Of a DNA stretch of 64,000 bases, positions 22,675 through 34,563 are shown piece by piece. Location of the stretch: positions 186,001 to 250,000 of the forward strand of contig VDMD01000017.1 of assembly GCA_007026445.1 (NCBI GenBank), given 5' to 3'. Source of the stretch: Schizophyllum amplum. Lineage: Eukaryota; Basidiomycota; Agaricomycetes; Agaricales; Schizophyllaceae. A program made the position numbers and the translations under genes. The notes below the pieces were generated by a model, which was not told the origin of the DNA, did no database searches, and saw nothing but the letters and a program-made list of their open reading frames with translations. The first letter of the stretch is position 1, and every line of letters starts with the position of its first letter.

Positions 22675-23422
22675 GGTGTGTAGGCGCTCGGAACTTCGGA
22701 CCGTAGACTTCCACGCCAAATTCTGCTCTGCGCAAGCTCTGCGTTACGCAGGCAGGTTCATATGCGCACACCTAGCGGTAGCTACGCTAGATGCTATGAG
22801 TCAGACGACAGCCGTATCATTGCTCAATGGGCAAATTTACATATATACAGAGTTCTCCCCGTCACCATGTCCTTCTCTGAGGTCGTTTCAGAAGCGCTTG
22901 AACGCGCCCGATACTCCTCGACGCATCGAAGTGCGAGTTGTCGAAGATTTGACGAGGGTAGCTCGACCTCGACGGCCGAGATCGGGAGCGTCTTGGTCGT
23001 TGAACTATTCGTCGATTCGAGCCGCGGTCTCCGTAGCCTAAGTCGCGGCTAGTGCAGGCGCGCGATACGCAGCGCCTGGAGAACGCATGCCATAGTACGT
23101 CCAGTTCATTGCACATCATGCTGCCGTGCAAGAGCTCGACGACAGTCGAATGGTCCAGGTGCAGAGTCGGAAAGGATATGATGGGCGACAGGACCACGAT
23201 GACGGTCTGCATGCGATCGACCGATGTCATACAGCCCGTGATGCATCAAGCGCACCGCGAGGGTAAAGTGCAGGCATGCCGGACGAGTCGCTATGAGCGC
23301 GAAAGGACGTGAAGGCTGACGTGCCTTGCGCCGGGAGGGGTTGACCCGAGATACTCAAGGGACAACGCTGTATGGCGAGTAGATGTACGGGCTCGCATTG
23401 AGTCCTCTAGATGCAGCCCGTC
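22675..23422. other. Intergenic; right part is duplicated B 3' flank
   Basis: No gene is supported in 22675-23250. The stretch of about 23260-23422, immediately 3' of B3, is similar to the 3' flanks of B6 (about 46320-46505) and B8. Shared words include GAGTAGATG and GATGCAG followed by CGTCCTAGG. Confidence 0.6.
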
Positions 23423-24715
23423 CTAGGAGCGAGAGCGGGCAGCGAGAGCGATGCCGTACTGAAAGTAGGCCCAGTCGTTGCTCGAGAACCTGCGTGTTGG
23501 AAAGCGTCCGTTACGTTTGGCCCACGCAGGCGTGTAACGGATGGGGTCGCGACCACGCGCGGAAGGCCAGGGAGCCCGACGTATAGGGGAGAGCGGCGCG
23601 TAGAACTCGGGAGGAGAAGAGGCGTACGGACTCGAGAGCGCAGCTATGCGGGTGGAGCGACGTAGCTTGCGAGGCGAGGGAGGTGATTCTTCTTCGACGG
23701 GCTTGGCCTCGAGATTGATTTTACCAAGCCAAGAGGAAACCTTGGTACGTGGCTCAACAGGATCCGCAAGCCGGTCGGCCACTGCTGTCGTCGCTTCGCG
23801 CACGGTATTGTCCTGGGAGGTGGACGGGTCGTAACCAGACGCTTCAGTGGCGCTCAGATCCACGTCGTCCAGTCCGAATTTCGGCGCATCGACGAACCAT
23901 TGCGGGGGTTTGATCTCTGCACAACGCCACTGGTCCACTATATCGGCAGTGCAGGAACGCCATTGCGCGGTCATCATGGAGGTACGACGGCGACTGAAGG
24001 TTTTGTCGGCGTGCGTCGCTACCGCAAACGGATGTGCGTAGCATTCGACGACCGGGAAGGCATCGCTTCCGACCAAAAGATCTTTCCCCCGGGGATGTTT
24101 TCCGTAGTTGAGGTCATCGGCAGTTTGCGGTTGCATCTTACATTCCTCCTGCAGTTTGCGCGCAGCGTCGGTGAACGGAATAAAGACATATCGGTAAGGA
24201 CCTCCATTTGGGGCGAGCTGTCCTCACGTCAGTACGTAGCACACCGAAAAAGACTGATCGTTCAAATGACTTACCGCGGACCATGGACGGCGTGGTGATT
24301 CGTCATTCTCGTCGCGGTCTGTGAGGCCAGCACGCTGCTCCATGAAGACCAGTGTATCGAGGTATGTTCTGAATGTCGGTGCCAGAAGAAACTGCCCTTG
24401 TATGTACATGCGGCAAATGTCTTCGCGAACTGGCATATGATAAGCATGTCGCGGAATAAGCAGAGTCTTGAACAACGTACAAAATATGTTGTTCTCCCAA
24501 GATTCTGAATGGAGATGCAAGCTGCCTCGAGGGATCCCAAAAATCCACTCCTTGCAAGCAGCCTATTTCACAAAGTCAGAGGAAAGTTCCCGGAAGCTGC
24601 TGGTACGTCTTACCCTATAATCCCGATCTTCCTCAGTCTTCATGGGACGACATTGGAAGACACGGTCAGTGGCGCCGGATATCACACATTTTATGAGTTC
24701 CTTCGGATGTGACAT
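23423..24715 (-). CDS. B3: partner protein of A3 (four exons)
   Basis: The start MSHPKELIKCVISGATD is at 24715. The first exon ends after EEDRDYR. The second carries ACKEWIFGIPRGS and SWENNIFC, the third VREDICRMY, FLLAPTFRTYLD and ESPRRPWSA. The last exon (24217-23423) begins LAPNGGPYRYVFIPFTD. It continues through PPQWFVDAPKFGLDDVDL, SATEASGYDPS, the basic SPRKLRRSTRIA block and RRFSSNDWAYFQYG. The exon structure equals B1 and B2. It is closest to B6 and B8 (the shared C-terminal PLSPIRRAPWPSARGRD is nearly identical). It lies head-to-head with A3 with 444 bp between the starts. The frame is intact. No enzymatic residues are evident. Confidence 0.78.
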
Positions 24716-25159
24716 CACTGAGGGAGTCCAGACTTCGAATGCGGGTAACAGACGGGTAACAGGGGAGTACCAGTGGCAGAGGGAAACAAGGAGGGAAACA
24801 CAAAGGCAAGACGTGCCACGCGGCATGCGGACCGACAGCCCGCGCATCGTGTACATCAACGAACTGTTGAAATGCAGTCACGCCGTCACCCTCAACTCGC
24901 CTATTGTTCGCCATTTGTGGACCTGCTGTTTGACCTCCGCCATCGCTGGCCTTTGCGCAATCGATTACATGTTGTGTCAGATGTGCTGCGCTTCCACATT
25001 TCATTGCCTTATATGGGGCAGGTGTCCCCGGTTTGCCACGAGTCAAGGGCCATGGGCAGAACAATGGGCACTGTTAGACTGACTATATAACGGAGCCGTG
25101 CTGATCTCTTTCCTTGATCCTAGTCCTCGCTCTCTCTCCGCCTCTTCCACGTCCTCTCC
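24716..25159. promoter_or_regulatory. Bidirectional promoter of pair B3/A3
   Basis: Towards A3 there is AACAATGG at 25060-25067, then TATATAA at 25084-25090, 70 bp before the A3 ATG. The block around the motif (GGGCAGAACAATGGG, GACTATATAA) is shared almost exactly with the A1 promoter. Confidence 0.6.
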
Positions 25160-26790
25160 ATGGCCCGCAGGAGGAGACGTGGTAAGGGCAAGGGTCCCGC
25201 CGGCCGGGCGCCTGACCGCGAGCGTAATCCGCGCAAACAACCATTGCCTGATTGCGAGAGGGCTACAACGCCTGTCACGGACACAAGACCCAGTCGGCCT
25301 CCAGATAACCGGGAAAGGACCATACAACGTGCGGGTGTTGAGGCTTGCCTCATGACTGGCAAAAGAGGCTCGGCCAACGTCCATTGCACCCACGTTTTAC
25401 CTAGGACTTTTGAATGGACTCACGGTGATATAGTGCGTTCCGTTCTGCTCATTTCTTCTTCATACTGAGAAAAAGTAGTTTGTGCTTTTTCGTGCCAGTG
25501 TGGGGCTCGTGATTCGGAAGAACGGCGAAACGATTCGCGTTCTCAACATGGACACGACCGCCAACATGGAGCTTCGTGCGTCTACCATCTCTTCAAAGGC
25601 CTTTGACTAACAAAGCCCACTCGCAGTTTATCATGCTCTGCATGCCTTGTTTGACGGTCCCTCCGTCAGGTCCGGGTTCGGGATGGGCAAATTTGCCCTG
25701 GTCCCCGTCAATCTGCCCTTCTTCTTGAAGCGCATCCGGGAGAATCCCAAGATGCCGTATCCAGAGGTAAGCAGACGCGCTGTGCTCATTAGTCAATGGA
25801 GAAGCTTACGCTCGTTTGCAGCTCTTCCCAGAATCCACGTACGAGTATAAGATCGTGGTCTTCGGACGAGGCGACAACGACCTCTTCGGGAGACATGCCG
25901 ACTTTCTCCGTAGCTACGACAACACCGTCCCTGAAGATCTTGCGAGCGAGGATGCCCATAACGAGGCCTGCAGTGCCACCTCTGAGAACGCAGACGAGAA
26001 CGACAATCAGGACGATGATGAAGGCAAGAGCGAGCACGACGACGAAGATGACCAGGCGGAAGGCGTCACAGAAGCGAATGAATGGTCAGATGACAGCGAG
26101 AACGACGAAGACTACAATGCGGACGAAGACGAGGAGGACAGCGACGACCACGACATCCCTACCTCTGACTCAGGGCCTGTCAGCGACCCGGACGTCATCC
26201 CATTCTTCCTCAACCGTGGCGACCCGCAACTGGATGTCCCCATGCGTAGCCATTTGAACCCAGTGTTCCCGATCCTCGACTTCGCGCTGAAGATGCAGAC
26301 TCGCATGAAGGATGAGGTGCTCTTGACGACACTTAGCCGCGACGATCGTGCGTTTTACATTGACGATCTCTACCCGTCTGTCCAGCACTGGTTAGAGCCC
26401 GCTGAAAAGGACGACGAGGAGCCGGAGGATCTGGAAGCTGACATGTCCGAGGCTGGCCGGCCAAAGCGAAAGACTCGACAGGACGCCAAGTCTGAAAAAC
26501 TCGCGAAGGCTGCTCCCATGGCTTCTGTCCAGAAGCGAACCGCCAAAACCAGCCCAACCGCCACCTCCTCGCGCGCTCCACCTGCCAGTATTCCTCCCAC
26601 TCCCACTGGCCCACGGCGCTCGCAGCGCAGCGGTGTTCGTGCGCGTACACCCGAAGGCGCGCGCAAGCTCCGCAGCCGTACCGTCCCCGCCGCCTCAACA
26701 GGCTCTAAGCGCACCCGCGCGCAAGCGTCCATCGCTGACGACGACCAGCCGCCGAAGAAGCGGGCCAGGAAGGCTACTACTCGCGCGTAG
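25160..26790 (+). CDS. A3: HNH_2-type nuclease-domain protein with long acidic tract (492 aa, 4 exons)
   Basis: Exons are 25160-25432, 25479-25575, 25627-25766 and 25822-26790. The second and third have exactly the sizes (97 and 140 nt) of A1 and A6. The basic N-terminus leads into ACLMTGKRG and a histidine in CTHVLPR. The core continues with VGLVIRKNGETIRVLN, TANMELLYHALHALFDG and FALVPVNLPFFLKRI. Then follow LFPESTYEYKIVVF and a stretch of about 80 residues dominated by Asp and Glu. The conserved SHLNPVFPILDFALK comes next. The C-terminus is RARTPEGARKLRSRTV and PPKKRARK. HNH landmarks (H, N, H) are all present, so activity is plausible. The acidic tract suggests histone or basic-protein contact, but that is inference. 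Confidence 0.82.
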
Positions 26791-27871
26791 GCTGAGCCGC
26801 TGCATTGCTGGCTTATGCATCGACTGCGGCGATGATCCTGCCTCGCCACTCGCCCGGGGCCTCTTGCAACCTTGCAGCTACTTGAACATTCTCTTGCACA
26901 CTCCGAGTCCTACATACCTTATTGACACGGCCCTACTCTAGTTTGTACACTAATTGCCGAACCTTTAGGTTTGGCTTGTATACGTGAGTCCGGTCTTCGT
27001 CCATCACATGACTTTCCTTTTTCGTCACTGCAAGTGTCCGGTGACTCTGAGGGTCTGGTGTTCGTCCATCACGTGACGTCCGTTTTTGGAAGTGCATACG
27101 TGTCAGAGATTCAGATGTGCATGCTCACAACATGCTCAGGCTGGTGCTTCGTTACTCATGGAATATATGTTTCTGGCATCCGCCTTCCAAGTTGCTCTCT
27201 TCTTTCCTCATCGTCTCTCCGGCGTGGTACGCGTGCCGCGCCCCTTAGACTTCCCGCCTCCGGGAACCCGTCGGGGCCAGCCGCCATTGTGGGTGATGGC
27301 GCACGTCGCGCACGCCGCCAGTCCTCAAGTGTTCTGGGCGCGTTAAAACCACAAGAAAATGCAATGCATATTATCTGATTGTGACGCGTTCCAAGACGGA
27401 CTACCTTTTGCCTCTGTCTGCCATGTCCGCTGGCGTTTTGCCTCCGCGTCCCCGCTCCATTCCCGGTTCCGTGTGCTCTGCGCCTTCATAAAGCTCGACG
27501 AGCAGCCGACTGATGGAACAAAGCCAGCGTGATGTCGGCCCTCCACGCGTTGCCGACCACAACTGAGCGCTCAATGAGAGTGCACACGTCCGTTCTACTG
27601 ACCGTGGGAGGGGCCTGCAACACGCAAGGTGCGTGTGCTACGCCGCGAGTCGGTCACGGATGCTGATATAGGACTACAGCGTGCCAGAAACCTCCCACGA
27701 GCACAAAACAAGCGTATACACCCAGGTCGTGGGTGATCGCGCTTCAACGGAAGTTCCCTTTCCACGTGCGCTCGCAAATCTCTGGAGCTGCGCGCGCGGC
27801 GCGACGCCATAAAGTCTCGTGTAGCGCGACAGAGGACCGTCCCTACCATTATCTAGATACGACCAGTACTA

Positions 27872-27940
27872 GCAGGGGGTCGTATTCCGATATCACCCAG
27901 CAGTACAGTGCCTGTACTGCTGGGTGGTATCTCAATGTGG
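27872..27940. repeat. Palindromic repeat, left copy
   Basis: GGGGTCGTATTCCGATAT lies at 27876-27893. It overlaps a 20 bp arm (27889-27908) that pairs with 27912-27931 at 19 of 20 positions, with a 3 bp loop. The 22 bp at 27872-27893 is the exact reverse complement of 31639-31660. Confidence 0.8.
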
Positions 27941-28099
27941 CCAATGTCCGTTTTCAGCAATACAGCTGGATATTTATCTGAAAAGTTCGTACCTACATAT
28001 ACATAGGTTAATTGTTGGCTGCTGGTCGTGCGCCACCCGCATCGGCAATTCCCCGCCCGCCGTGACACGTGTGCGCAGCCACACGCTCCGCTGGTATCG

Positions 28100-28160
28100 C
28101 CGCGCCGCCGCCGCCGCCGCCGCCTGCCGCCCCTCCCGCCCCTCCCGCCGCGCCGCCGCT
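28100..28160. repeat. CCG trinucleotide-rich tract
   Basis: The tract holds runs of CCG/GCC interrupted by CCCCTCCCG words on the plus strand. It is simple-sequence DNA with open frames on both strands that are not genes. Confidence 0.7.
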
Positions 28161-29320
28161 CGTACCACCCCGCCCCCTTCTCCCTCCGCCCCTTTCGCCC
28201 CTTCGTCGCGTCGTCATTCCCCGGCAGCAACGCTGTTCTGTCCCCCGTTTGAGCTGTGGGCATGCGCTCCGACGTACTCAGGCCGATCGCCGCCGCTCCT
28301 TGTCCCGCGCCGTCATCGCCATCGCCTACGTTGACCCTCCCCTCGCTCATCGCCGTGGACCTGGACCCCCATCTCGATCCTACCCTCAAGACCACGCTGA
28401 ACACCCACGCGTTCGACATCCATGCCAACAGCCCTTTACTAAAACAAGTCGACCAAAACTTCACCGCCGACGCGGGCGATCGCACCCGCGGCACAACCAC
28501 ATCCCATCTCATTGACCTTGCATACCGCCTCCATACCCTCCCAACGACCATCCTCCCCCACCATACCCTGAGACAGACGCGTCCGCGCCGTGTGCGACGC
28601 GACGACTTCGCAGGAGGGCGCGTGCGCAGCGGATTAATGTGATCACGTGATATCACGCGATCAATGTTCGACTTCGTCCGTAAGCGCGCGCTGCGCCGCT
28701 GTCGCATGCGACCGCCAACGGCGGCGCTGTTATGATGTATCTATACTATACCATATAGCGTATCTTTGCGTATTGTATTAATTGAATTCATCAAGAACTG
28801 ACGGTGTGAAAAACTCGATTGACATCAGGCCTGATTGGATGAATGCTGCTCAAGTAAGTACAAAGGGCGAGATAAAGGCTGTAGATGATGATTGAGAAAG
28901 ATGCAGGCTCATTTGCTGAGCTTCACGGTGTGCGTGTGCTGGGTACGCGACCTCAGAGCGCTCCTCTTGAGTGCTAAACCTCGTACTATATGACGGCCCA
29001 TGTTCTGGTTCTTTCCGTTCAAAACTCTGTATAGGTGTACATTATCTAAATATGAGATGTCCCGTCAGTGCCCGTGAAGCTGCGTGCAGTGATTGCTGCT
29101 CAGTCGGCGTCGTCGGCGGCGCTCGGAAAGTCGGGCCGACCTCCGATGAGCGCTCGTCGTCGTGCTCGGCGACGTCTGTGGGTCGAAGCAGGCAAGTAGA
29201 GCCCCGCGGACTACTCGGACTTGTCATTCGACGTATGGATGTCGGGATATAAGACTTCAAACCTGGCTCGATCATTGATTTCAATTCGTAATTGACATCA
29301 AGTATCACGATGGACAATAG

Positions 29321-29565
29321 GGGCTGTTTGATCCGTCAAAACTCGCTCTGAACTGGTTTTGTTTGCTGAGAGTTCTGGACGAGTTCGGAACTCGTATTCT
29401 GAGTTACAACCATGACATCAGGGGTCTTTGGTGGGAACGAGCCCGTCCAGCGCCCGTCATGCCCGCTCCAACGACGAGTTATGACTATTTACTGGACGAG
29501 TTTGGAACCAGATTGCTGATCTCGCGTTCTGTCCAGTGGCGAGTTTTGACGGATCAAACAGCCCC
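29321..29565. mobile_element. 245 bp MITE with about 26 bp terminal inverted repeats
   Basis: The left end GGGGCTGTTTGATCCGTC (from 29321) is the reverse complement of the right end finishing at 29565. Inverted identity extends about 26 bp on each side. The element is flanked by TA on both sides (29319-29320 and 29566-29567); a 3 bp AAT duplication is an alternative reading. It holds no coding capacity, only degenerate internal direct repeats of TGGACGAGTT. The GGGGCTGTTTG end recalls widespread non-autonomous DNA transposons, but the superfamily is undecided. Confidence 0.8.
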
Positions 29566-31582
29566 TAATACACAGATTGACTTGAACTTCAAGAGTCGTT
29601 GAACATATTAGACGCTATATGGAACGAGTTGAACGGCAGTTCTGAATTCAAGACTTTTGAAGTTTTGAGAGGTCGTTTTGAATTTTTACGGACCACTTCT
29701 TCAAAGTTCAAGTGAAAATTGAATCGAGTGCCCGGCGCCTGCGCGCGCTGGCGGCCCTCAGACCTGCCCTCAAGTGGCCACAGGTAGCCATGTACGTCGG
29801 CTGCGTGTCTGCCACCCTGCCGGTGCCCTTGCCAGCCGTCGCGGCTCCTCAGATACTCTTGCGAGGCCCTCGAGCCGTCTCAGCGCGTGGGACATCTGTT
29901 TGAAAATTAAAACCTTTTTCAGAGTTCACAGCCAACTCTGAATTATTCGCTTACCATTTTGAAACTTTCAAGTGAACTTTGAGCTGTTAAAACCGCGCCA
30001 TATAGCCTCTATTGAGGTCTTTGTGTCCTTCGAGGCAGAACAGTCAAGTGCCAGGCATGTAGATACAGGGTACCAGTGTAGGCTACAGGCAGTTTTAATG
30101 CCTGAAAGTACATAAACAATACAGAATGAACGAAAAGGACTGAAAGGCGGTATAATGGGCGCAGGCCGGGACCTCGGCAAGTAGTGCGTAGGCCGGGGGG
30201 CGTTGCAGTCGATGTGTAAATCACTACATACATACATGACGATAAGATCACGGCTTTGCCGAGCGTTCACAATGAGCAGAAACGACGCTAAACGTCGCCG
30301 ACCTCGTAGCGAGCTGCGAGCGCGCGCCACAAGACGCGGCGGTGACGTGACGTCACCATCGTCTCTTGCCTCCTCCCTCGTCGTCGTCCTCGCCGGCGAC
30401 CGCCATGGTCGCCCCTCGTGCAGCCTTCCCATCTCCACTCTACTTCCAAGAGCCAATGTTGGCGCTCTGGGCTCAAGGGTGTGTCCCCTTGGTTGCAGCT
30501 CTTGTGATATAGCTAACGAAAAATTCCAACATGTTCGTCTCTACGTCCTCGACCTCCGGCGGCGTTCGTGCCCTATGAACTACCTTTCGAGCTTCCAATG
30601 GCTCTCAGAGCCCGGGACTGTCCCGCTACCCAACACACCTCCCCTGCACGGCATCGACAAATGCGCACGATCGACCGGCATGCGTCCCCTCGCCCTCACC
30701 TCCTCGATCATATGCAGGAGCGGCTCTTCAGGTGGACGGTGCGTGAACGTGAATGACAATTGAGCACTGTGCTGACTACTACATAATCATACAGTGAAGT
30801 TAGATCTCCGTGGCCGTCATCGAGCGAGGAGCGTTCAAGAACGGCAGCGCGCTCCCTCATAACCGGCGCGCCCACTTTCTGACCACCCCCTCTCCCCCTC
30901 GCCTGCCCCCTTTCGCCCCTCCACCCACATCTCCCCCCTCGCCCCGGCTCCGCCGCATGATCGGAGACAACGAGCACGAGACGATCGGATGCGCGCGCGG
31001 GGCATTTGCGTTGACACTGTACTCGCGGGCCCCCGTGCGCGGCGCCCGCGCTCTCGCCATGGCCAATGCATCGCGCGGGGCCTTTGCTGTGGCTCCACAG
31101 CAGAGGCGGAGCTCACCGCGACCTCGTTCCCAGAGGCGTGTCCGTGGCGCCCACCGTATCATCGGTGTAGTCGGTCACGCAAGTCGTTGCGCGCTGCGCC
31201 GATAGACGCGCGGGAGGCGCGGCACGCACCTTTGACGCGGCAGGAGCAAGGGCGGCTCGACATGCTATCGGCGGCGTCAAGCGAGGGCGGCAGCAGCGGC
31301 AGGAAGCGGAAGCGGTGGCGGGAAGCGCGGGCGCATGCGGCGGCGGGAGGCGGCGGGAAGCGCGGATGGTCCAGATGTCGGCGGCGGCAACGACGTGGCC
31401 GCACGGGGCACCTGAAACGACGGCGGCGACAGCGCGGGCGGCGAGCGGGAGGCGGGAATACGGTCCGCGGCCCATTTGTATGACATACACCTCCTTTGTA
31501 TAATACCCATGAAATACCAACTTATTGACCATTAACAATGAAGAATATCGTCCATGATCCAACGAGCCTGAGGTCAAAAATA

Positions 31583-31677
31583 CCCCGGGGTCGTAATTCG
31601 ATATCGTCCAGCAATTACTGACTCAGTACAGCTGGGCAATATCGGAATACGACCCCCTGCAGCTACAGGGGATATCT
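31583..31677. repeat. Palindromic repeat, right copy
   Basis: GGGGTCGTAATTCGATAT at 31587-31604 pairs with 31639-31656 at 16 of 18 positions. The outer end (31639-31660) is the exact inverted match of 27872-27893. A further related word, GGATATCTCGATACGGCC, follows at about 31670-31688. Confidence 0.8.
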
Positions 31678-32290
31678 CGATACGGCCCCGGCCAATGGTG
31701 CGCGACAGTGATTCAGGCAGCAGCCTGCGCGTCTCAGCGACACGTTCGCCTCGTGTATGTGCACGATCGTGGTGACGTCGAGGTACGCCAGCAAACTTGC
31801 CCAAATATGAAGGTCTGATTTGCTTACAGCGACGACGACGTGCACTTGCGCGTCATGCCGCCGCGTCGATCAAGCGATCTACAGGCATCATGCGCACAGG
31901 GTGAGCTTTTGGCCGGATACTCTATGCATATATTCACCTCGCACGCAGAAGAACCGCAGGAAATTGTCGTGAGTTGTGATTCACAGTCCGGATTGCCTTG
32001 CCCACCTGACCTTTGCGATAGGCTCCGACTCATGCTCATTCAACAGGCAGCGGGCCGACTCGGGGACGGTGGGACAGGTGATAAGTACGTAAGTCGTCCT
32101 GGACGCGTGAGGGCGCGCGTAGCGTCTGCCGGCGACTGCACACGTCGGTTTGGCTGTGGTATAACGTATCCAGGGAGGTGTTTTGGGTCGAGTAGAATGG
32201 CGATAGAATGGGGTCGAGGCCAGTAGCATGATAGCATACATGTCAAGTATACCAGAAATAATTGTATCCTATGCATTCAGAATCACCATA

Positions 32291-32410
32291 GTCTGCTTCC
32301 AAACGCGCCCCTGGAACCGGAACGGGGCGAATTGATCTCACGTGAACTTTTCCACGCTCGGGGGTGTCTCGTTTTGGAAGGCTACCTCCCAAATGAGGGT
32401 TTATCTCCGA
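32291..32410 (+). repeat. Left 120 bp terminal inverted repeat
   Basis: It begins GTCTGCTTCCAAACGCGCCC and ends GGGTTTATCTCCGA. It matches the reverse complement of 38881-39000 at about 95%. Confidence 0.9.
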
Positions 32411-32474
32411 CCGCGAATGCTGCGCTCAGTCCTTGTACTCCTACGCCCGTTATACAGTACGCTTCACACCCAAT

Positions 32475-34563
32475 ATGGCCTTTAAATTCGTATCTCCAGC
32501 GGGACGAGCACTCATAAAGAGAATCCTCAATGAGACCATCAACATCGAGCCTCATGACCACCAGCTGGAAGCCCTTTCTCATGCGCTGGACCGCACCAGT
32601 GTGCTATCTATCACGTACACGGGCAGCGGGAAATCCGGGTACATATACATGCTCGCGGTCATCCTAAAAGCTCTCAGGGAAAATTGTGCGCTCTGTCCTG
32701 GCGCCGATGTCCCTGCAGACCCGGTGATCATTGTCATCTGCCCAACCATTGCATTGGAGGAGGATCTGGTTCGTCGTACAGTCTGCAGCACTTGAGATAT
32801 AAATTCACCACATGGTACTTCAGGAAAAGAAGATGCAGAAATACGATGTCGAGTCTCTTGTACTCAACAAGGAGAAGAAGGAGGAATACCAAAAAAGCGG
32901 CAAAGATATATTCAAGGAAGCATCCGACAAGCGTTACCGGGTCCTCATGATGACCCCGGAGATGCTAACGTCTACCGGCGTGCGGACAAAGCTGCTCGAC
33001 AACCCGAAGTTCAAACTCAGGCAGGCCGCTCTCATGGTGGACGAAGTACATCTTCTCCATGCATGGGGCCAGAGCTTCCGTGTCGAATACAAGCAACTGG
33101 GGCATATTCGGCAGCTCTTCGCAGAAACCGCACCACTCGTCGCGTTCACGGCCACCTTGCGAAAGGGCGAGCCGGGTGCGTCACCTCAGGATTCTGTTTG
33201 CAGATTCCTCGGACTGAACGCGGGCGAGTTCCACGTCATACATCGCTCGAACGCACGCTACGACATGCAGGTCATTGTCCGGCCGTTGCGCCACAATCAA
33301 CAGAGCGTTGTATTCCCTGATCTAGATTGGGTCGTGCATGCTCCCGGAAAGACAATTGTGTTCTGCCAGGGTATCAAGATGGGCAGCAAGATCGCGCATT
33401 ATCTACTCACGAAATGGCCAGGAGCGACGTTCGCAAATCGGCCGCACACATACAACCGCCTCCACAGCGATCAATTCAATCAGAAGACCATCGAGCTCGT
33501 CGGCTCGTCCTCTCGCATTGTCATCATAGCCACTGACACGCTCTCGGTCGGCGTCGATATCGAGGATATCACCACTGTTGTTGTCCTCGATCCCGACGAC
33601 ATCGACGACGCGTGGCAGAAGGCGGGACGCGCAGGGCGGAACCTTGCTCGCGTTGCACATCCGCGCGTCATCATCTACGTGTCCAGCAAGATATACGCGA
33701 ATCCCGAAGAGGCTATGGCGACATCAGCAAAGGTGAAGGCGGAGAAGAAAAGTCAGAAGCCTCCGGACACGAGCATACCGAGGTTGGTCGCAGCCCCGTG
33801 CAAGATGCGAGAGATCGACATCCAGTACGACAACGACGAAGCTGAAGAGCCTTGCGGCTGCGCAAGTTGTCGCACTCGCCCTCGGCCGCGCTTCCCCTCG
33901 CCGTGTACATGCAGTGGCTGCCTTCCCGAGCCTGCCATATTGGACGCATCATCAAGCAAGGAGAAGCCTGCGTCAAGCGCCACTCCAGACGTTCCGGCGA
34001 ATAAAAAACTCACGCCAGCTATGCGCCTCCACGCTACCAGTCGGCTCGTAGAATGGCGCAAGGCCGTTCTCGCCGATCTGCCATCCGAAGCAGACGCGTC
34101 GCCGCTGACTATCCTGTCCGACTACCGCATCGAGCAGATTATCCCGCTCCTGTCCACGTCTCTCGATCATCAGACCATCTCCAGTCTGCATGAGGCTTAC
34201 CGGACGAGCGCTCTAGACGAGCAGGCTCTGTGCGACTCGCCTGCCATGAAGCTTGTTCTGAAAACGAACAAGATTCTTCGGAGTCGGTGCGGTTCGGTCC
34301 TCGAGACGCTGCTGATGATTCACAACGATCTGGATGCGATGCGGCAGCGCGACAGGGAGGAGAAACTAGGGAAGCAACGCGAGTACCGGGCGAGAAAGCG
34401 GAAGGAGCAGATGGAGGCCGAACTGATTGATATCATTGGAGATGAACCAGTACAGTCCTATGAGTGGACATCGGAGGAGATCGAAGCAAAAGAGCGAGAA
34501 CTAAGCCCAGTACATGCACCAGAGTTCTTCGAAGGGGATCTGAGTCTGTGGTACCACAGTTGA
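32475..34563 (+). CDS. RecQ-family ATP-dependent DNA helicase encoded by the TIR element (677 aa)
   Basis: Two exons (32475-32768 and 32824-34563) encode a superfamily 2 helicase. The ATG at 32475 is the first in-frame after the TIR. Visible motifs are DHQLEALSHAL (Q-like/motif 0), YTGSGKSGYIY (Walker A), LMVDEVHLLHAWGQSFRVEY (motif II with the RecQ-type WGxxFRxEY), VAFTAT (motif III), IVIIATDTLSVGVDIED (motif V) and WQKAGRAGR (motif VI). The remainder is element-specific. It includes a cysteine cluster CGCASC and CTCSGC that may bind zinc, and a basic coiled segment near the C-terminus. There are no obvious RQC or HRDC domains. The helicase probably unwinds DNA during mobilisation or repair of the element; that role is inferred. 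Confidence 0.88.

Larger units (their letters stand above)
26791..32288. other. 5.5 kb gene-poor interval with repeats
   Basis: I can support no gene here. It contains the 3' flank of A3, palindromic repeats at 27.9 and 31.6 kb, a CCG-rich tract near 28.1 kb, a MITE at 29.3 kb, an AT-richer patch at 29.58-30.0 kb and a GGC/GGAAGCG-rich tract at about 31.28-31.45 kb. Open frames over the GC-rich tracts are composition artefacts. Confidence 0.55.

Noticed and set aside
28060..28520. Proline/arginine-rich coding sequence
   Set aside because: All frames are open because of CCG/CCCTCC simple sequence; there is no domain or intron evidence.
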